Shown piece by piece: positions 48,801-52,985 of a stretch of DNA of 64,000 nucleotides. This DNA is from Haliclystus octoradiatus (lineage: Eukaryota; Cnidaria; Staurozoa; Stauromedusae; Haliclystidae). The notes beneath the pieces are model-generated. The model was not told where the DNA came from and did no database searches. It worked only from the letters and a program-made list of their open reading frames with translations. The stretch covers positions 4,357,845 through 4,421,844 of the forward strand of contig OU744453.1 of the NCBI GenBank assembly GCA_916610825.1, read 5' to 3'. How positions within the stretch are numbered: the first letter of the stretch is position 1; the number at the start of each line of letters is the position of its first letter. The position numbers and the translations under genes are program-made.

Positions 48801-51170
48801 TAATCAACCCTGCATATAAAGGCCACCTAAATATAATGGTTAGATGGGATAATTTTGTTTCACTTCGCAGTTTACAATTTAAATTTAACCACATAAGCTT
48901 CAAGCTTGTTTGCATGGGAATGAATGTCTGAACAGCAGTCAAATTTATAATCAACTAATTGAATGAGCTCTATTACATGAAAGTTACTGGTGCGTATAGA
49001 AAAAAATACATTTTGTGAGGCGATGAGGAATCAAACCCCGGTCTCCCACAGGGACTACATGCACTCTACTATTGAGCTACCAGTCTACATTGATCAATTT
49101 ATCTACCTCTCATAGCTGGCTGCTATACACAGATTTCAACTGTATCTAGCCTATTTCTAAACTTCAACTCATTATTTTGATATTTGCTTGAAGAACATCA
49201 ATTTTCATAAATGTATGATGATATGTTTGGTAAAATAGTACACACACAGAAGTAGGCCCTACACGAAATATAAACCATCCCTCTATTGTTTCATGATTTC
49301 TGCCAAGGCATGTTAGGGGCATATTTGCTATTGAAAAGTTAACATTTCTCTTTGCTGATTACTAGGCTTAATCTACAAAACATATGTCCGCGTACAGTCG
49401 AGCTCTGAGCCTCCCGTATGTCTAGCATAATTTTCTAGGAGGTAGTTTAATATCACGAGACATCCTGATGAAGATTACCGATGTTGCTTAAATTTTAATT
49501 ATCTTGACTGATCACCTCAGAATGCTGTCTCTTTCAACTTTGTAGGGGCCTACCCTTTATAAATCAAAAATTAGCTTAGCCTATAATCTTGTAGATTGTC
49601 CATTAGTTATTTGTTATGTAAGTATCTCATATTGATGCACATACACACATGTTGATACATATTAATTAATAATTATTATAGTCAAGGTGTAAAGGATTAT
49701 GACAAAGTAATCGTCCCAAATGCCACAATTGTCCTGTTTCTGCAAGTGGTTAAGAATCCATTTATTAGCTGTGCTATATCCACGGTGGAACACTTTATCA
49801 GAGGATTTTGTTCTGCAAGTAGCCTACATTTCTATGATTTTAAACAATATTACAAACATTTACTCTGGCTCAGTGTTGCAAAGTCTACAATACAAATAGA
49901 TAAGTTTGTTTACTATTTCAGATAAGTTGTTTTTAAAAACAATAACTATTAGTTTTCAACTGAATTGAGATACTGTGTGTAGTGGAGACCAAAAGCTCTT
50001 CCATAATAGTCGCTCATTAATGTTAGCTTTTTTGTAATTTAATTAATAAATATTATATCAGATCAAAGACAGTGGATCACTAAGCCTATCTATCATCAGT
50101 TAGTACCTTGGCCCTTATTTGATTGAGTGAGCTCCTTCCCCTACTTTTCTGATTAATGTAGGTTATAGACTATGATTTGAAGGTAGGCTAGTCTACGACT
50201 TTTCTACGAGCAATGACTTAAGAAAATATAGACTAGCCTATTCTATGTGTACAATTTATTCATGTTTTGATGTTATATTGATATTATCAAATCTTACTAT
50301 TCAAAGCTGAGTTACATTACACCATATTTCATGTTAATTTTTCAAATATCTTCCCTTACCCTGTCCAATATTCAATATTAGCTATTTAAAAATACACCGT
50401 GTACTCTGTCTCTGTTAGACTGTTCGTTGATAAGTAACAACGTAGACGTGGACATAATTGATAAATGTTACATCAACTGTACTGGATTTTTACGATGACC
50501 ATGATAAGAACTTTGTATCCACACAAATTATATTATATGACGATGACTATTGTCGAAAGCTGTTATTTTGAAATTTAATCTCATTACATTCGGACAAGAC
50601 CGCCATTTTCTGGCCGCCATCAGAAATCTCAAAGTCAAGTTGAGTTTTCTAGTCGGTATACCGGGTTACGAACCATTGAAAGAAAGAGCCAGAATTTCTC
50701 TTTACTTGCTCTTTGCTAGCAGTAGCCCTAAATACCAGCTTTTGTAGAAGAATCCAATGCATTGAATACATGCTGTTTAACATTATATTCGCGATCACGG
50801 ACTATCAACCACTTAAAAAATGAAAATAAAAGTTTTTTGAGCCAGATGTAAACATGGTCTTCCCCGGAGGCCGGAGTTAAGCAAACTGAGGCGTGTAACA
50901 AAAACTTCAATTACATCCCCCGTTAAAACCTTACCCATCCCGGGGTTGAGACGGCCGGACTATCGATTGGCTAGTGAATAAATACTTGTTAATTAAAACA
51001 ATATGATTGTATTTTTATTATAGTTGGGAAGTGGAGAAAGTCATAATGTTGGTCTTCGGTTTTTACCGCAAGATCAGTCCGGAACCGTCAATATACTCGT
51101 ATTTATAAATGATAAAGATGGTAAAAACGAAGAAACATTCTGTATCAAAGCTCTGTATAAAATAAGCTAA
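5887..51170 (+). CDS. NPHP4: Nephrocystin-4 (NPHP4), C-terminal 663 residues, 18 exons; 5' half outside the window
   Basis: NPHP4 is a scaffold of the ciliary transition zone that works with NPHP1 and RPGRIP1L. Exons: 5887-5988, 6286-6397, 7705-7846, 9420-9486, 10789-10847, 12137-12304, 12763-12821, 13207-13433, 14204-14287, 14980-15136, 16282-16367, 16853-16938, 17614-17673, 22024-22135, 23594-23702, 29751-29869, 31004-31099, 51024-51170. They total 1992 nt and every junction keeps phase with GT-AG borders. Recognition rests on collinear similarity to the remembered vertebrate C-terminal half: GMAEFFEYALTNP, a VPFRYQTF block, IRLPPWHTL, KSWLVCITCKLPIISKTFEV, FTNPYPAQKSFHL and the final VFINDKDGKNEETFCIKALY. 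Human NPHP4 is about 1426 residues, so roughly 760 N-terminal residues are missing on the left. Exon limits are my reading; the exact starts at 13207 and 5887 are slightly less certain. Confidence 0.93.
6398..7704 (+). other. NPHP4 intron with MITE fragment and TTCATGAA repeat tract
   Basis: 6515-6640 is a partial copy of the CAGTGAAACCTG MITE family (the block AACGGTCACCTCTATA followed by CTGTCTATAGTGGTCA). From 6955 to about 7400 the sequence is packed with TTCATGAAC-type units. 7505-7660 is a GC-richer block without a recognised gene. I see no coding exon here. Confidence 0.5.
6955..7400. repeat. TTCATGAA-rich dispersed repeat tract
   Basis: The 8-bp palindrome TTCATGAA and variants (GTTCATGAACTG, GAACTGTTCATAA) recur many times, spaced 10-40 bp apart. 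Similar tracts lie at about 10545-10680, 12335-12560, 15295-16085, 40680-41075 and 47515-47870. The units are degenerate and not in strict tandem register. CTGCGAAAAA-like words (often TTTTCGCAG) sit beside several tracts and may mark an element end. Confidence 0.6.
7894..8216. mobile_element. TA-flanked MITE with CAGTGAAACC ends
   Basis: The 323-bp element starts CAGTGAAACCTGTATATAAC and ends TTATATAACGGTTTCACTA, an inverted match with one end mismatch. TA dinucleotides on both sides fit a Tc1/mariner-type target duplication. Related copies lie at 29439-29615, 6515-6640 (partial), inside the 39723-42210 palindrome and inside both 5.6-kb arms. No coding capacity. Confidence 0.7.
8726..9085 (+). 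mobile_element. tRNA-derived SINE, family 1, copy 2
   Basis: The same head and body as 5464-5822 and 60365-60725: GATTAGCTCAGATGGCAGAG, a B-box-like GTTCAAATCCC, the TGGCGGATGGAATGGTCC block, and an end in GGTGCTTTCGGTAGGGC. It lies in the intron between NPHP4 exons 7846 and 9420. Confidence 0.8.
9658..10095. repeat. Palindrome-rich repeat with GGATGATCC motifs
   Basis: AGGAGGATGATCC and its complement occur at least five times (near 9676, 9768, 9790, 9851 and 10062). The right edge carries TTGTAAACAGGGCCT, which resembles the end of some hAT- or Harbinger-like MITEs. I could not define a matching left end, so the element limits are uncertain. Confidence 0.45.
10104..10330 (+). mobile_element. 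tRNA-derived SINE, family 2, copy 1
   Basis: The tRNA-like head has an A-box region GTAGTGCAGTTGTTAGGGCG and a B-box GGGTTCAATCCC. It is followed by the block TGGCGTCAGGAAGGGCATCC and a tail ending near GATAAATGAAAATAC. Relatives lie at 12600-12730 (headless), 58430-58640 and 61703-61830. The shared GGGCATCC block recalls the central domain of some invertebrate SINEs; I cannot assign a named superfamily. Confidence 0.75.
12335..12730. repeat. TTCATGAA tract followed by headless SINE family 2 fragment
   Basis: 12340-12560 carries GTTCATGAATG and TTCATGAACG units. 12600-12730 matches the body and tail of SINE family 2 (TTGGCGTCAGCC, ACTCACACATGCTTG, CTACCCGGTTTGTTGATAAA) without the tRNA head. 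Confidence 0.5.
13434..14979 (+). other. Two NPHP4 introns with GAGTC and TCTTAGTC simple repeats
   Basis: 13860-13980 repeats GGAGTCGGAGT-like words on both strands. Similar sequence lies at 30590-30680, 30840-30910 and 39285-39310. 14735-14880 repeats TCTTAGTCTTAGTCC with AAGTAGATCCAAG spacers. No exon besides 14204-14287 is visible. Confidence 0.5.
15137..16281 (+). other. NPHP4 intron dominated by TTCATGAA units
   Basis: From 15295 to 16085 the sequence carries many GTTCATGAAC units, often next to AAAATGTTC or ACTGTTCATGAA. It has no open frame worth reporting. This is the second-longest TTCATGAA tract in the window. Confidence 0.5.
16939..17613 (+). other. NPHP4 intron with relic of an unknown dispersed ORF
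   Basis: Positions 17325-17405 match 28825-28910 closely (the word AAACTTCGCAAGAATCCGGA against AAATTTCGCAAGAATCTAGA, then ACCGATGTTTGGATGTCCCC against GCCGATGTATAGAAGTCCCC). The copy here is broken by stops. It is probably a fragment of an unidentified mobile element. Confidence 0.4.
18432..18462. repeat. Poly-C / poly-A junction
   Basis: A run of C (broken by one T) turns directly into a run of A, just outside the inverted Penelope-like tail. Such runs are prone to assembly and length errors. Confidence 0.8.
18459..19212 (-). mobile_element. Inverted 3' fragment of a Penelope-like element
   Basis: About 750 bp that mirror 20955-21712, on the opposite strand. The fragment includes a shorter copy of the GIY-YIG reading frame (MTEGTFKQRYTHHMMSFKHR...). 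It ends where the sense copy begins. Penelope-like insertions often carry such a partial copy next to the main copy (a pseudo-LTR). It is not intact as a gene. Confidence 0.8.
19565..20864. mobile_element. 1300-bp foldback MITE (PIF/Harbinger-like)
   Basis: Starts AGCCCGGTTTCCACTTGACG and ends with its exact complement. It is flanked by the 3-bp duplication TAA (19562-19564 and 20865-20867), as for Harbinger elements. The two arms of about 640 bp are nearly perfect inverted copies around about 20212 with a loop of some 25 bp. The 14-bp palindrome TTCGCTGCAGCGAA or close variants recur near both ends. Open frames in the arms are mirror artefacts. No transposase gene. Confidence 0.85.
20960..21475 (+). 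pseudogene. GIY-YIG endonuclease domain of the truncated Penelope-like element
   Basis: 171 residues remain open. A Cys-rich linker (CTKQCNCRVKRPYPFNNEC) is followed by a GIY-YIG nuclease core (VYKAKVTTTEDQ...NYIGLTEGTFKQRYTQH) and a C-terminal SKCRHKNKFYL motif common in Penelope-like proteins. In intact elements this domain nicks the target for reverse transcription. Here it is cut off from the RT by the truncation and the MITE. Confidence 0.85.
21786..21865. repeat. (TA)n microsatellite
   Basis: About 55 bp of pure TA, then TTCTGCAAAAAA, then a second short TA run. It lies just right of the Penelope-like tail. Confidence 0.9.
22024..31099 (+). CDS. NPHP4: NPHP4 exon cluster 2 (4 exons, C-terminal beta-rich region)
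   Basis: Exon 22024-22135 encodes IDLSMTIGQSNKVSVLLRGK. Exon 23594-23702 encodes ILPADQFMLMGNSVQEVKLI. Exon 29751-29869 encodes the best-conserved block (WLVCITCKLPIISKTFEVSL). Exon 31004-31099 encodes KIGFTNPYPAQKSFHLTSN. The split codon G|AT joins 23702 to 29751 across a 6-kb intron that carries a full Gypsy element in the sense orientation. The coding sequence on both sides is intact, so the insertion is tolerated if it is spliced out. Confidence 0.9.
22136..23593 (+). other. NPHP4 intron without recognised feature
   Basis: AT-rich. An 85-codon open stretch at 23130-23387 has no family I know and is not preferred as coding. 22970-23050 (ACGGTTTCGATTTATTC...TCATCTTCAGGC) resembles the noncoding ends of Penelope-like elements, on the minus strand, but this is weak. 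Confidence 0.4.
23866..24022 (+). repeat. 5' LTR of Gypsy element 2
   Basis: 157 bp, unusually short. It is identical by eye to 28547-28703, TG...CA bounded, with AGGGG to its left. Confidence 0.93.
24148..28500 (+). CDS. Gag-pol polyprotein of Gypsy element 2 (1450 aa, single frame)
   Basis: Order: Gag with a glutamine run (residues about 53-58); two zinc knuckles (CYFCGKQKHSRAEC and CGFCDKLGHYQSVC) from about residue 317; protease D397-T-G; reverse transcriptase; RNase H (LETDAAQSKGLGYAL, VDHKPL); integrase with HHCC region and catalytic D1162, D1216, E1252 (35-residue spacing). It ends in a basic, Ser/Thr-rich tail. The RT catalytic box reads V-V-E-D-V (E714, D715) where Y/F-x-D-D is usual, so the first catalytic aspartate appears as glutamate. 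Everything else looks intact, so this could be a tolerated lineage variant or a dead enzyme. No env. Confidence 0.95.
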   Translation: MPMETRQNEKASTSTAGDEEFSDNSDSHDPIIPLASSINLPSGDIPPWFNAILQQQQQAFTAALQSVAKATSKHRNNESHSGSAKRMDIPTLKSPSKITIADFRDWEERFSGYAAATRLSTDCNLAARRGILRSAIHDDWSKLWTAKVILVNDIDDTDAIIDKFSHYLRDKRNPLLDRKEFHNRDQLPDETIDQYYAVLRTLDESCGFSPELTCETCHADTGISQNMRDERLRDRLICGLRDVDTQQKVLAEKFSTLTLKKTLDICTSHEASKTTQDKLATSSTINVSAIKSKKPYKKSEKSNTGRQDNNSSNEHTPKCYFCGKQKHSRAECPAKEAICGFCDKLGHYQSVCKAKKRSSHQPNTNHVYLNALSNTTDTIKLLTTHEHGPSYLHWLPDTGAACDVLSVQHLKALNCDLLLKLKPATDQLFTANSTPLSTLGRCSLTIKLNNNQYTADIHVVDAVNAPLLSKKGCIALGLIPENWPDLSAATPVNTVSLLASTDQEAHHINLPTQQSSNDDATQLIKEFSSVFTDTGPLRKMDGPAMKIELTEDATPTRQYKAYNIPFKWQKLVQAQLDSMITKDIIEKVPLNESPQWIHPMVVVPKKNSTEPRITVDLTSLNRFVKRPGYPSRTPRDLIANIPPGMKYFTTLDARHGYWQVPLATESRPLTTFITPWGCYRFRRNVMGLISAGDEHNRRGDEALAGIDNLQKVVEDVIIYDKDYDTHIKRVKDVLKRCSDNGITLNKKKFHFAQSSAEWCGYVITSTGYTLNPRLVTALTEFPQPTSLTQLRSFLGLVQQFESFSSEISQLATPLRALLSPSTSFYWNQLHQDAFKGLINELTSPRILAHFNPQAQLRLETDAAQSKGLGYALWSEQDDKTWRLLQCGSRFVTDAESRYSATEIELAAVVWATQKCKMFLHGSSFNLIVDHKPLISILNDKRLHQIPSARIIRLKEKLSSFSFTAIWRAGTSHTVVDCFSRHPVDQPSPDDVNIDTDADSSFQVNHIQTRLQSTDATNFPPDATLNKVKSAGENDAVHLKLADLIINGFPQQKEKLDISIHPYWSLRHDLSLLESSIILYQDRILIPKSLRSTMLNELHTSHLGLTRTLARARQCIFWPNMTNEVTNRIRSCEECAQRLSSNSHEPLIQDTPPTRPGEAIATDIFSHHGHEFLVITDKYSGWPHVVHCGKSTDTDTVVDILSSWFCSMGVPIRLTSDGGPQFSSHAFSAFCKDWGIIHDPSSPYHHQANGHAEAAVKAMENIVAKVTTNGHLNTEAFYKALLEYRNTPRSDGISPAQRLFGKPLRSRIPIHPSQFTDDIKQLIIIADKKASTLKEKAKQQHDLHARRLDPFIPGDIVRIQNQNTKHWDRIGEIVSIDPRGRSYRLKTESGRLYWRNRRQLRRYYGPSTSTTAAASTTPEEEEPSTNTSSASLHSPPRRSTRKKNKTNKLNL
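28547..28703 (+). repeat. 3' LTR of Gypsy element 2
   Basis: 157-bp direct repeat of the left LTR, followed by the target duplication AGGGG (28704-28708). Confidence 0.93.
28710..28961 (+). pseudogene. Open relic of an unidentified dispersed ORF (83 codons)
   Basis: The frame (FQKISKREESCENL..., TVKFRKNLEKEPFKNG, MSPYSRCIEVPLGTKLSFGD) has plausible codon use and is shared in degraded form at 17325-17405. It sits directly beside the Gypsy insertion, which may have cut it. I know no family for it. It is likely a fragment of a mobile-element protein and not an NPHP4 exon, since the NPHP4 phases join without it. Confidence 0.35.
28962..29750 (+). other. Intron remainder with a short MITE copy
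   Basis: 29439-29615 is a 177-bp copy of the TA-flanked MITE family (CAATCAAACCTGTTATAACG ... TATATACAGGTTTCACTG, with TA on both sides). The rest is AT-rich and blank. Confidence 0.55.
29963..30199 (+). other. Unassigned open frame, 78 codons
   Basis: Encodes a Lys/Phe-rich peptide (KGTDFHKTFLEKLRLTLNRN, EFDTFRTKWFEKDNEDV). It lies within the NPHP4 intron 29870-31003 and is not needed for that gene's frame. No family recognised. It may be a mobile-element remnant. Confidence 0.25.
31274..36994. mobile_element. 5703-bp long-TIR DNA transposon with 9-bp target duplication (Mutator-like, non-autonomous)
   Basis: The element itself is 31283-36985. It starts GGTAAACAGAATATTCAACA and ends with the complement. 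The terminal inverted repeats are about 700 bp (31283-32005 and 36301-36985). The 9-bp word AGATTCAAC flanks both ends (31274-31282 and 36986-36994). Long TIRs with a 9-bp duplication are typical of Mutator-like elements. The interior holds no intact gene: a tRNA-like SINE head near 32987, MITE pieces, a LINE scrap near 33880-33990 (FHHFEYCADVW-like) and TTCATGAA units. Confidence 0.8.
32987..33057 (+). repeat. tRNA-like SINE head inside the left long-TIR transposon
   Basis: Carries an A-box-like TGGTAGCTCAATAGTAGAG and a B-box-like GGTTTGATTCC, about 35 bp apart. It interrupts a MITE copy. The mirror copy in the right arm is near 49020-49090. Not a functional tRNA. Confidence 0.5.
36995..37337. 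other. Spacer between the left transposon and the core element
   Basis: This is the sequence into which the left transposon inserted, judged by the target duplication at its edge. It has no counterpart on the right side, where the second copy abuts the minisatellite directly. No gene seen. Confidence 0.4.
37338..37543. repeat. Left minisatellite array of the core element
   Basis: Tandem units based on CACAACACGCAC alternating with AATCTCA or AGAAAACC words. It begins with an AC run (AACACACACACACAC). It matches the complement of 44915-45028. Confidence 0.8.
37875..39038 (+). CDS. Integrase-type DDE transposase, 387 aa, intronless
   Basis: Residues 1-110 look like helix-turn-helix DNA-binding segments (ILRYLKKFHDIKISHRTLLT, YRSMWKKLQSKYDLNIPRSI). 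The basic stretch LRQRHRLRRRKY leads into an RNase H-like integrase core with D134 (CWHADGYDKLK), D193 (LRTDRGTENG) and E234 (NQRIEGWWSFLKKSW). This matches the metazoan multi-copy 'integrase core' proteins related to IS3 and retroviral integrases. E234 is 40 residues after D193. There is no stop, frameshift or intron, so it may be active. It should cut and join the element's ends in the nucleus. Its neighbour is the convergent HECT gene. Confidence 0.85.
   Translation: MEMDEEGFIRYYFHKGYEYNVILRYLKKFHDIKISHRTLLTRLREYGLRRRERDFNVNHVRHCIQEELDGPGCLLGYRSMWKKLQSKYDLNIPRSIVQTLLREMDPEGSGLRQRHRLRRRKYVSEGPNYCWHADGYDKLKPFGFPIHGCIDGFSRRIIWLKVTRSNNDPYIINTFFLESIRNAGGCPNLLRTDRGTENGIMATSQCYLRRRGVNLNASLKSHRYGSSHTNQRIEGWWSFLKKSWSCWWINFFKDMIAEGHLDTSDEYQTECVWFSFNKILQKELNEIKDSWNNHYIRKSRHQTMYGVPDQLYFLPENVNRRDCKHDFDPEDINDAENETKNGLPTNPDLDMYQDYFSETVSILGEAEGITWKGGLHIFNRLMSVPQC
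39039..39722 (+). other. 3' flank of the transposase gene
   Basis: Non-coding. 39285-39310 carries the GGAGTCGGAGTTCGACTCC repeat. 39470-39600 carries a CGGATC/GGATCGGGTCGG-type repeat, also seen near 35700-35830, 46240-46330 and 63585-63660. No clear AATAAA signal directly after the stop. Confidence 0.45.
39723..42210. mobile_element. 2488-bp TA-flanked palindromic element
   Basis: Ends CAGTCATT...AATGACTG with TA on both sides (39721-39722 and 42211-42212), a Tc1/mariner-type signature. The arms of about 940 bp (39723 to about 40660, and about 41280 to 42210) are inverted copies. Each contains a piece of the CAATCAAACCTG MITE. The loop (40680-41075) is a dense TTCATGAA tract. No gene. It sits between the 3' ends of the two convergent genes. 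Confidence 0.75.
40680..41075. repeat. TTCATGAA tract in the palindrome loop
   Basis: Many GTTCATGAAC, CTGTTCATGGAC and GTTCATAAAC units, ending in TTTTTCGCAGGG. It is the same family as the tracts at 6955-7400 and 15295-16085. Confidence 0.65.
42515..44650 (-). CDS. HECT E3 ubiquitin ligase with N-terminal zinc ribbon and CUE-like segment, 711 aa, intronless
   Basis: I start at the ATG whose first base is 44650 (MKCLNCNSDL); upstream in frame is only GTG. Residues 3-21 form a four-cysteine zinc ribbon (C3, C6, C18, C21). Residues about 258-295 (LLTEIFPNSNEQEILDAVTC, then LEEASNILI) resemble a ubiquitin-binding CUE domain. From about residue 357 a HECT domain runs to the end: VQFVGEPAVDQGGPSREFF in the N-lobe, and the catalytic Cys C676 in MSTNTCANILNIP (codon 42625-42623) in the C-lobe, closing with NSPGFGKI. 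It would transfer ubiquitin from E2 to substrates. The substrate is unknown. Animal genomes carry many intronless HECT genes of this kind, often auto-named G2E3-like. Confidence 0.88.
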   Translation of the reverse strand: MKCLNCNSDLRVDGCKFCHNCGSSVRRETERATESNINVLPSSLKLPSFEDYRRSVSLDRQSTITIASKKKKIITNEVVINIGRMKISGNDLKSIKGKTMVVRVPPTAKKIEILTMGIKKHVAHDQLFLPNVPYTLLYPDGSEILTLPGQPTKIFQLNIYKDDVGKNYNRITFFLIERAVLKQYKEMLADFEMFASTSNASPIVTTDSSPQQTLVRPDCYDQRSPIASTSTNSDVFAATEPLPLPLTTCTTPITSENSVKLLTEIFPNSNEQEILDAVTCTGTLEEASNILINADNHSNQNVYAALLSDNIDDHIQFDSDHDFQPEDDDQSTFSSDSVLQEKLLYLRGKQLNTNEGFQRFKVRRNAVWEDSLLKLSRLDEMNHPIKVQFVGEPAVDQGGPSREFFCLVQADARRNLLSENGVFRHNISHLQSKQFLAFGQLTAMGILQGSPGPKCFSDSIVEYLLYGEIEKIEPCISEIPNREVREFLEGLDIITNEKEFKKIASFECDFRLEAGYSKPIVTLTDKDEFFRCMCLHYILLSSITEINQFVEGLKTCNVLDFIRENPEICRKLFQISGDLTAESLDELFQPQYNLKGSNRYAQEVKLMFNFNQYLENVEKGRVKSKLNEEEVIITLKDVLQFVTGAQDIPAIGFTPRPTVQFQHGLSVKRKMSTNTCANILNIPVDDNLINYITFERDFTFCMLNSPGFGKI
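44915..45028. repeat. Right minisatellite array of the core element
   Basis: GTGCGTGTTGTGGGCTTTCT-type units, the complement of the left array. It ends exactly where GGTAAACAG, the terminus of the right long-TIR copy, begins. Confidence 0.8.
45029..50647. mobile_element. Second, inverted and truncated copy of the long-TIR transposon
   Basis: Starts GGTAAACAG at 45029 and mirrors the left copy base for base with small indels. For example, 48590-48720 is the complement of about 33360-33490 with only a few differences. The match stops at 50647, about 131 bp short of the expected terminus (compare 31283-31413), so one end and any target duplication are lost. A tRNA-like SINE head lies near 49020-49090. 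Confidence 0.8.
51024..51170 (+). CDS. NPHP4: NPHP4 terminal coding exon with stop codon
   Basis: The exon follows a TTATAG acceptor, begins LGSGESHNVGLRFLPQDQSG and ends ALYKIS then TAA. It matches the end of vertebrate NPHP4, which closes with a similar ND-x-D-x-x-NEE-x-FC-x-K motif. It lies 19.9 kb from the previous exon, across the nested transposon block. An ATTAAA at 51471-51476 is a possible polyadenylation signal; I saw no nearer AATAAA. Confidence 0.92.
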   Translation: MGSGESHNVGLRFLPQDQSGTVNILVFINDKDGKNEETFCIKALYKIS

Positions 51171-52985
51171 CCGTAATTCTACAATCGAGATTATTCTGTA
51201 TAAATGAATCCGGATTATCCGAAGTTTTGATGTAGATCATCTTTTTCCGATCTGATTATGTTCCGAACGGAATTGTCACTCTCGTGGACGTCTTTACATT
51301 ACGGTTACTTTTCGTATTATACGAGATAGCTCTACGATTCCCCTCAGCAGTGAATTTATTATTGTATATAATCATAAGCATTTGACAGATGATGTTAAAC
51401 TTCACATATTACTAGAAGTGTAGTTCACCTATACGTGTATATAGTATATACTTATTATAGTTAGATGTACATTAAAACTACACACAAGTCGACAAGATAT
51501 CTCATTTTATTCAATGGTTGATAGTCGGTGTGACTCCCAAATTGCATTCTTGATGCAAGATGTCACGAATTATACATTCTAGGCAATGTTGAGAAATTGA
51601 GAGTATCATTCTGGCAAAACCTGCAATTTGGGAGTGCTAGCAAGATTTTCGAAATGGCAAGCACTCGTAAAAAAAGTAGTGAAATATCCCCCTATCGAGA
51701 AAAGTAGTTTGTTCTCTAAATATTGTCTTTAAATAGCACAGGCATATTCAGGGGGTTTACATCCCTTATCTGCAAATCCTGGTGCCAATATTCGGCTCTA
51801 TGTGTCTGTGGTATTATCCCTCATTCTTTGACATCTTGATATCCCCTTGTCCATGCGCTTAGTAGTACACCTTTTAATCGCGAGCATACACTGCCCCAGG
51901 GTCAACTCCAAATGACAGCAAAGGGGGCTATAGTCCCTTTTCGAGGATTCGCAGCTCCTTTGTCAGGGGAGAACATTTTGACTGTCGAGGAAATTTTTGA
52001 CACTTTTTCAAGCATTTTCCTAATGTTTTCTATAAAAAGCCCCCTGGTTGGGGGAGTTGACCCCGTCATCAGAGAAACTCTGGTGGGACGTGCCATTTTT
52101 GTGGTATACTTTTCCTAGCGCGTCTTGAGTATTTGAATTCTAGAATTATATCATGAGTGCTTGGTTTGGTTTCTATACTCATATTTTGCTAGAAAGCAAA
52201 TGAAAACCAATCAGCAACATCATAGGCTACATAGCCCATAAACGGCGACAAAATTAAAATCATTGATCTGTTTGCAAGAGTTTTAAATATTTTTATTTCC
52301 CAATTTTCAAATACTAAAACAGAAAGTGATCGAAATAGAAGAAAACTTGATTCTTTCAAATCACGACTAAACGTGCACACATAATTGAGACTAGAGAAAA
52401 GCGTAACCAAACACGACCTCTATATACATTGCTGCAGGCTTTTTATATAGAGTTTCTCACTACACGTTAATTGCGTGTATATTTTCAACAGAGGTAGATA
52501 GTGCCTGTTATATATTTGATTTATATTTAATAAGTATAGCAAATAATCTTATTTTCCATTGTTTACAGTTTTCAATCTGATTATTCTCCGTTACGGTAAG
52601 TTGGTCATTCATGCCATTCATAAACATTTTTTTCAAGTTGACGTGCGTCGAAACGTAGCCATGCGCAGACTGAAATTATCAAAGAAAAGCAGCACGTGCT
52701 GGTGATCGGCGTTTTCAATTGTTTGTTTGATTTTGACCGCGTGCGAACTTCAAATAAGATTTAAATCATGCTAAATTATTCCACTTATAGGCCAATCGGC
52801 ATTCAGGAAATCTTCCCGCTGATATTGTTTTAACCAATCAGCGTTGAACCACGGCGCGGAAAAGAAATTGACAAACCACGATGTGTTTTCTTCGTTCGTC
52901 GTTTTTCGCCGCGTTCAACTCAAAAGTACTAACACAACAACAATTTTACTGACTAAAATTAATCTAACTCTTACAAAATTCAAAA
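51171..52985. other. Intergenic region between NPHP4 and the repeat-protein gene
   Basis: Holds the presumed NPHP4 3' UTR (to about 51500). 51600-52120 has short open stretches on both strands that I do not trust. Promoter-like elements lie near 52790-52870. No gene seen. Confidence 0.5.
52791..52864 (+). promoter_or_regulatory. Candidate promoter elements of the repeat-protein gene
   Basis: Two CCAAT boxes (GCCAATCGGC at 52791-52800 and ACCAATCAGC at 52833-52842) lie 42 bp apart. They are followed by GGCGCGGAAA (about 52853), which fits an E2F-type site on the minus strand. All lie 120-195 bp upstream of the start codon, a usual position for a TATA-less promoter. Motif-based inference only. 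Confidence 0.4.

Larger units (their letters stand above)
31100..51023 (+). other. NPHP4: 19.9-kb last intron of NPHP4: nested transposon block
   Basis: The intron holds, in order: a left 5.7-kb long-TIR transposon (31283-36985); a core with transposase and HECT genes (about 37338-45028) that contains a 2.5-kb palindrome; and a right inverted, truncated copy of the 5.6-kb transposon (45029-50647). 50648-51023 is unremarkable. Splicing across it is inferred from the clean phase-0 join of 31099 to 51024. Confidence 0.85.

Noticed and set aside
31283-50647. The two 5.6-kb arms as giant terminal inverted repeats of a single 19-kb transposon
   Set aside because: The left arm has its own matched ends and a perfect 9-bp duplication on both sides, so it is a separate insertion; the right arm is a second, truncated copy.
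51902-52118. Paired open frames on both strands near 52.0 kb
   Set aside because: Short, mutually overlapping, no recognised domain and no splice context.
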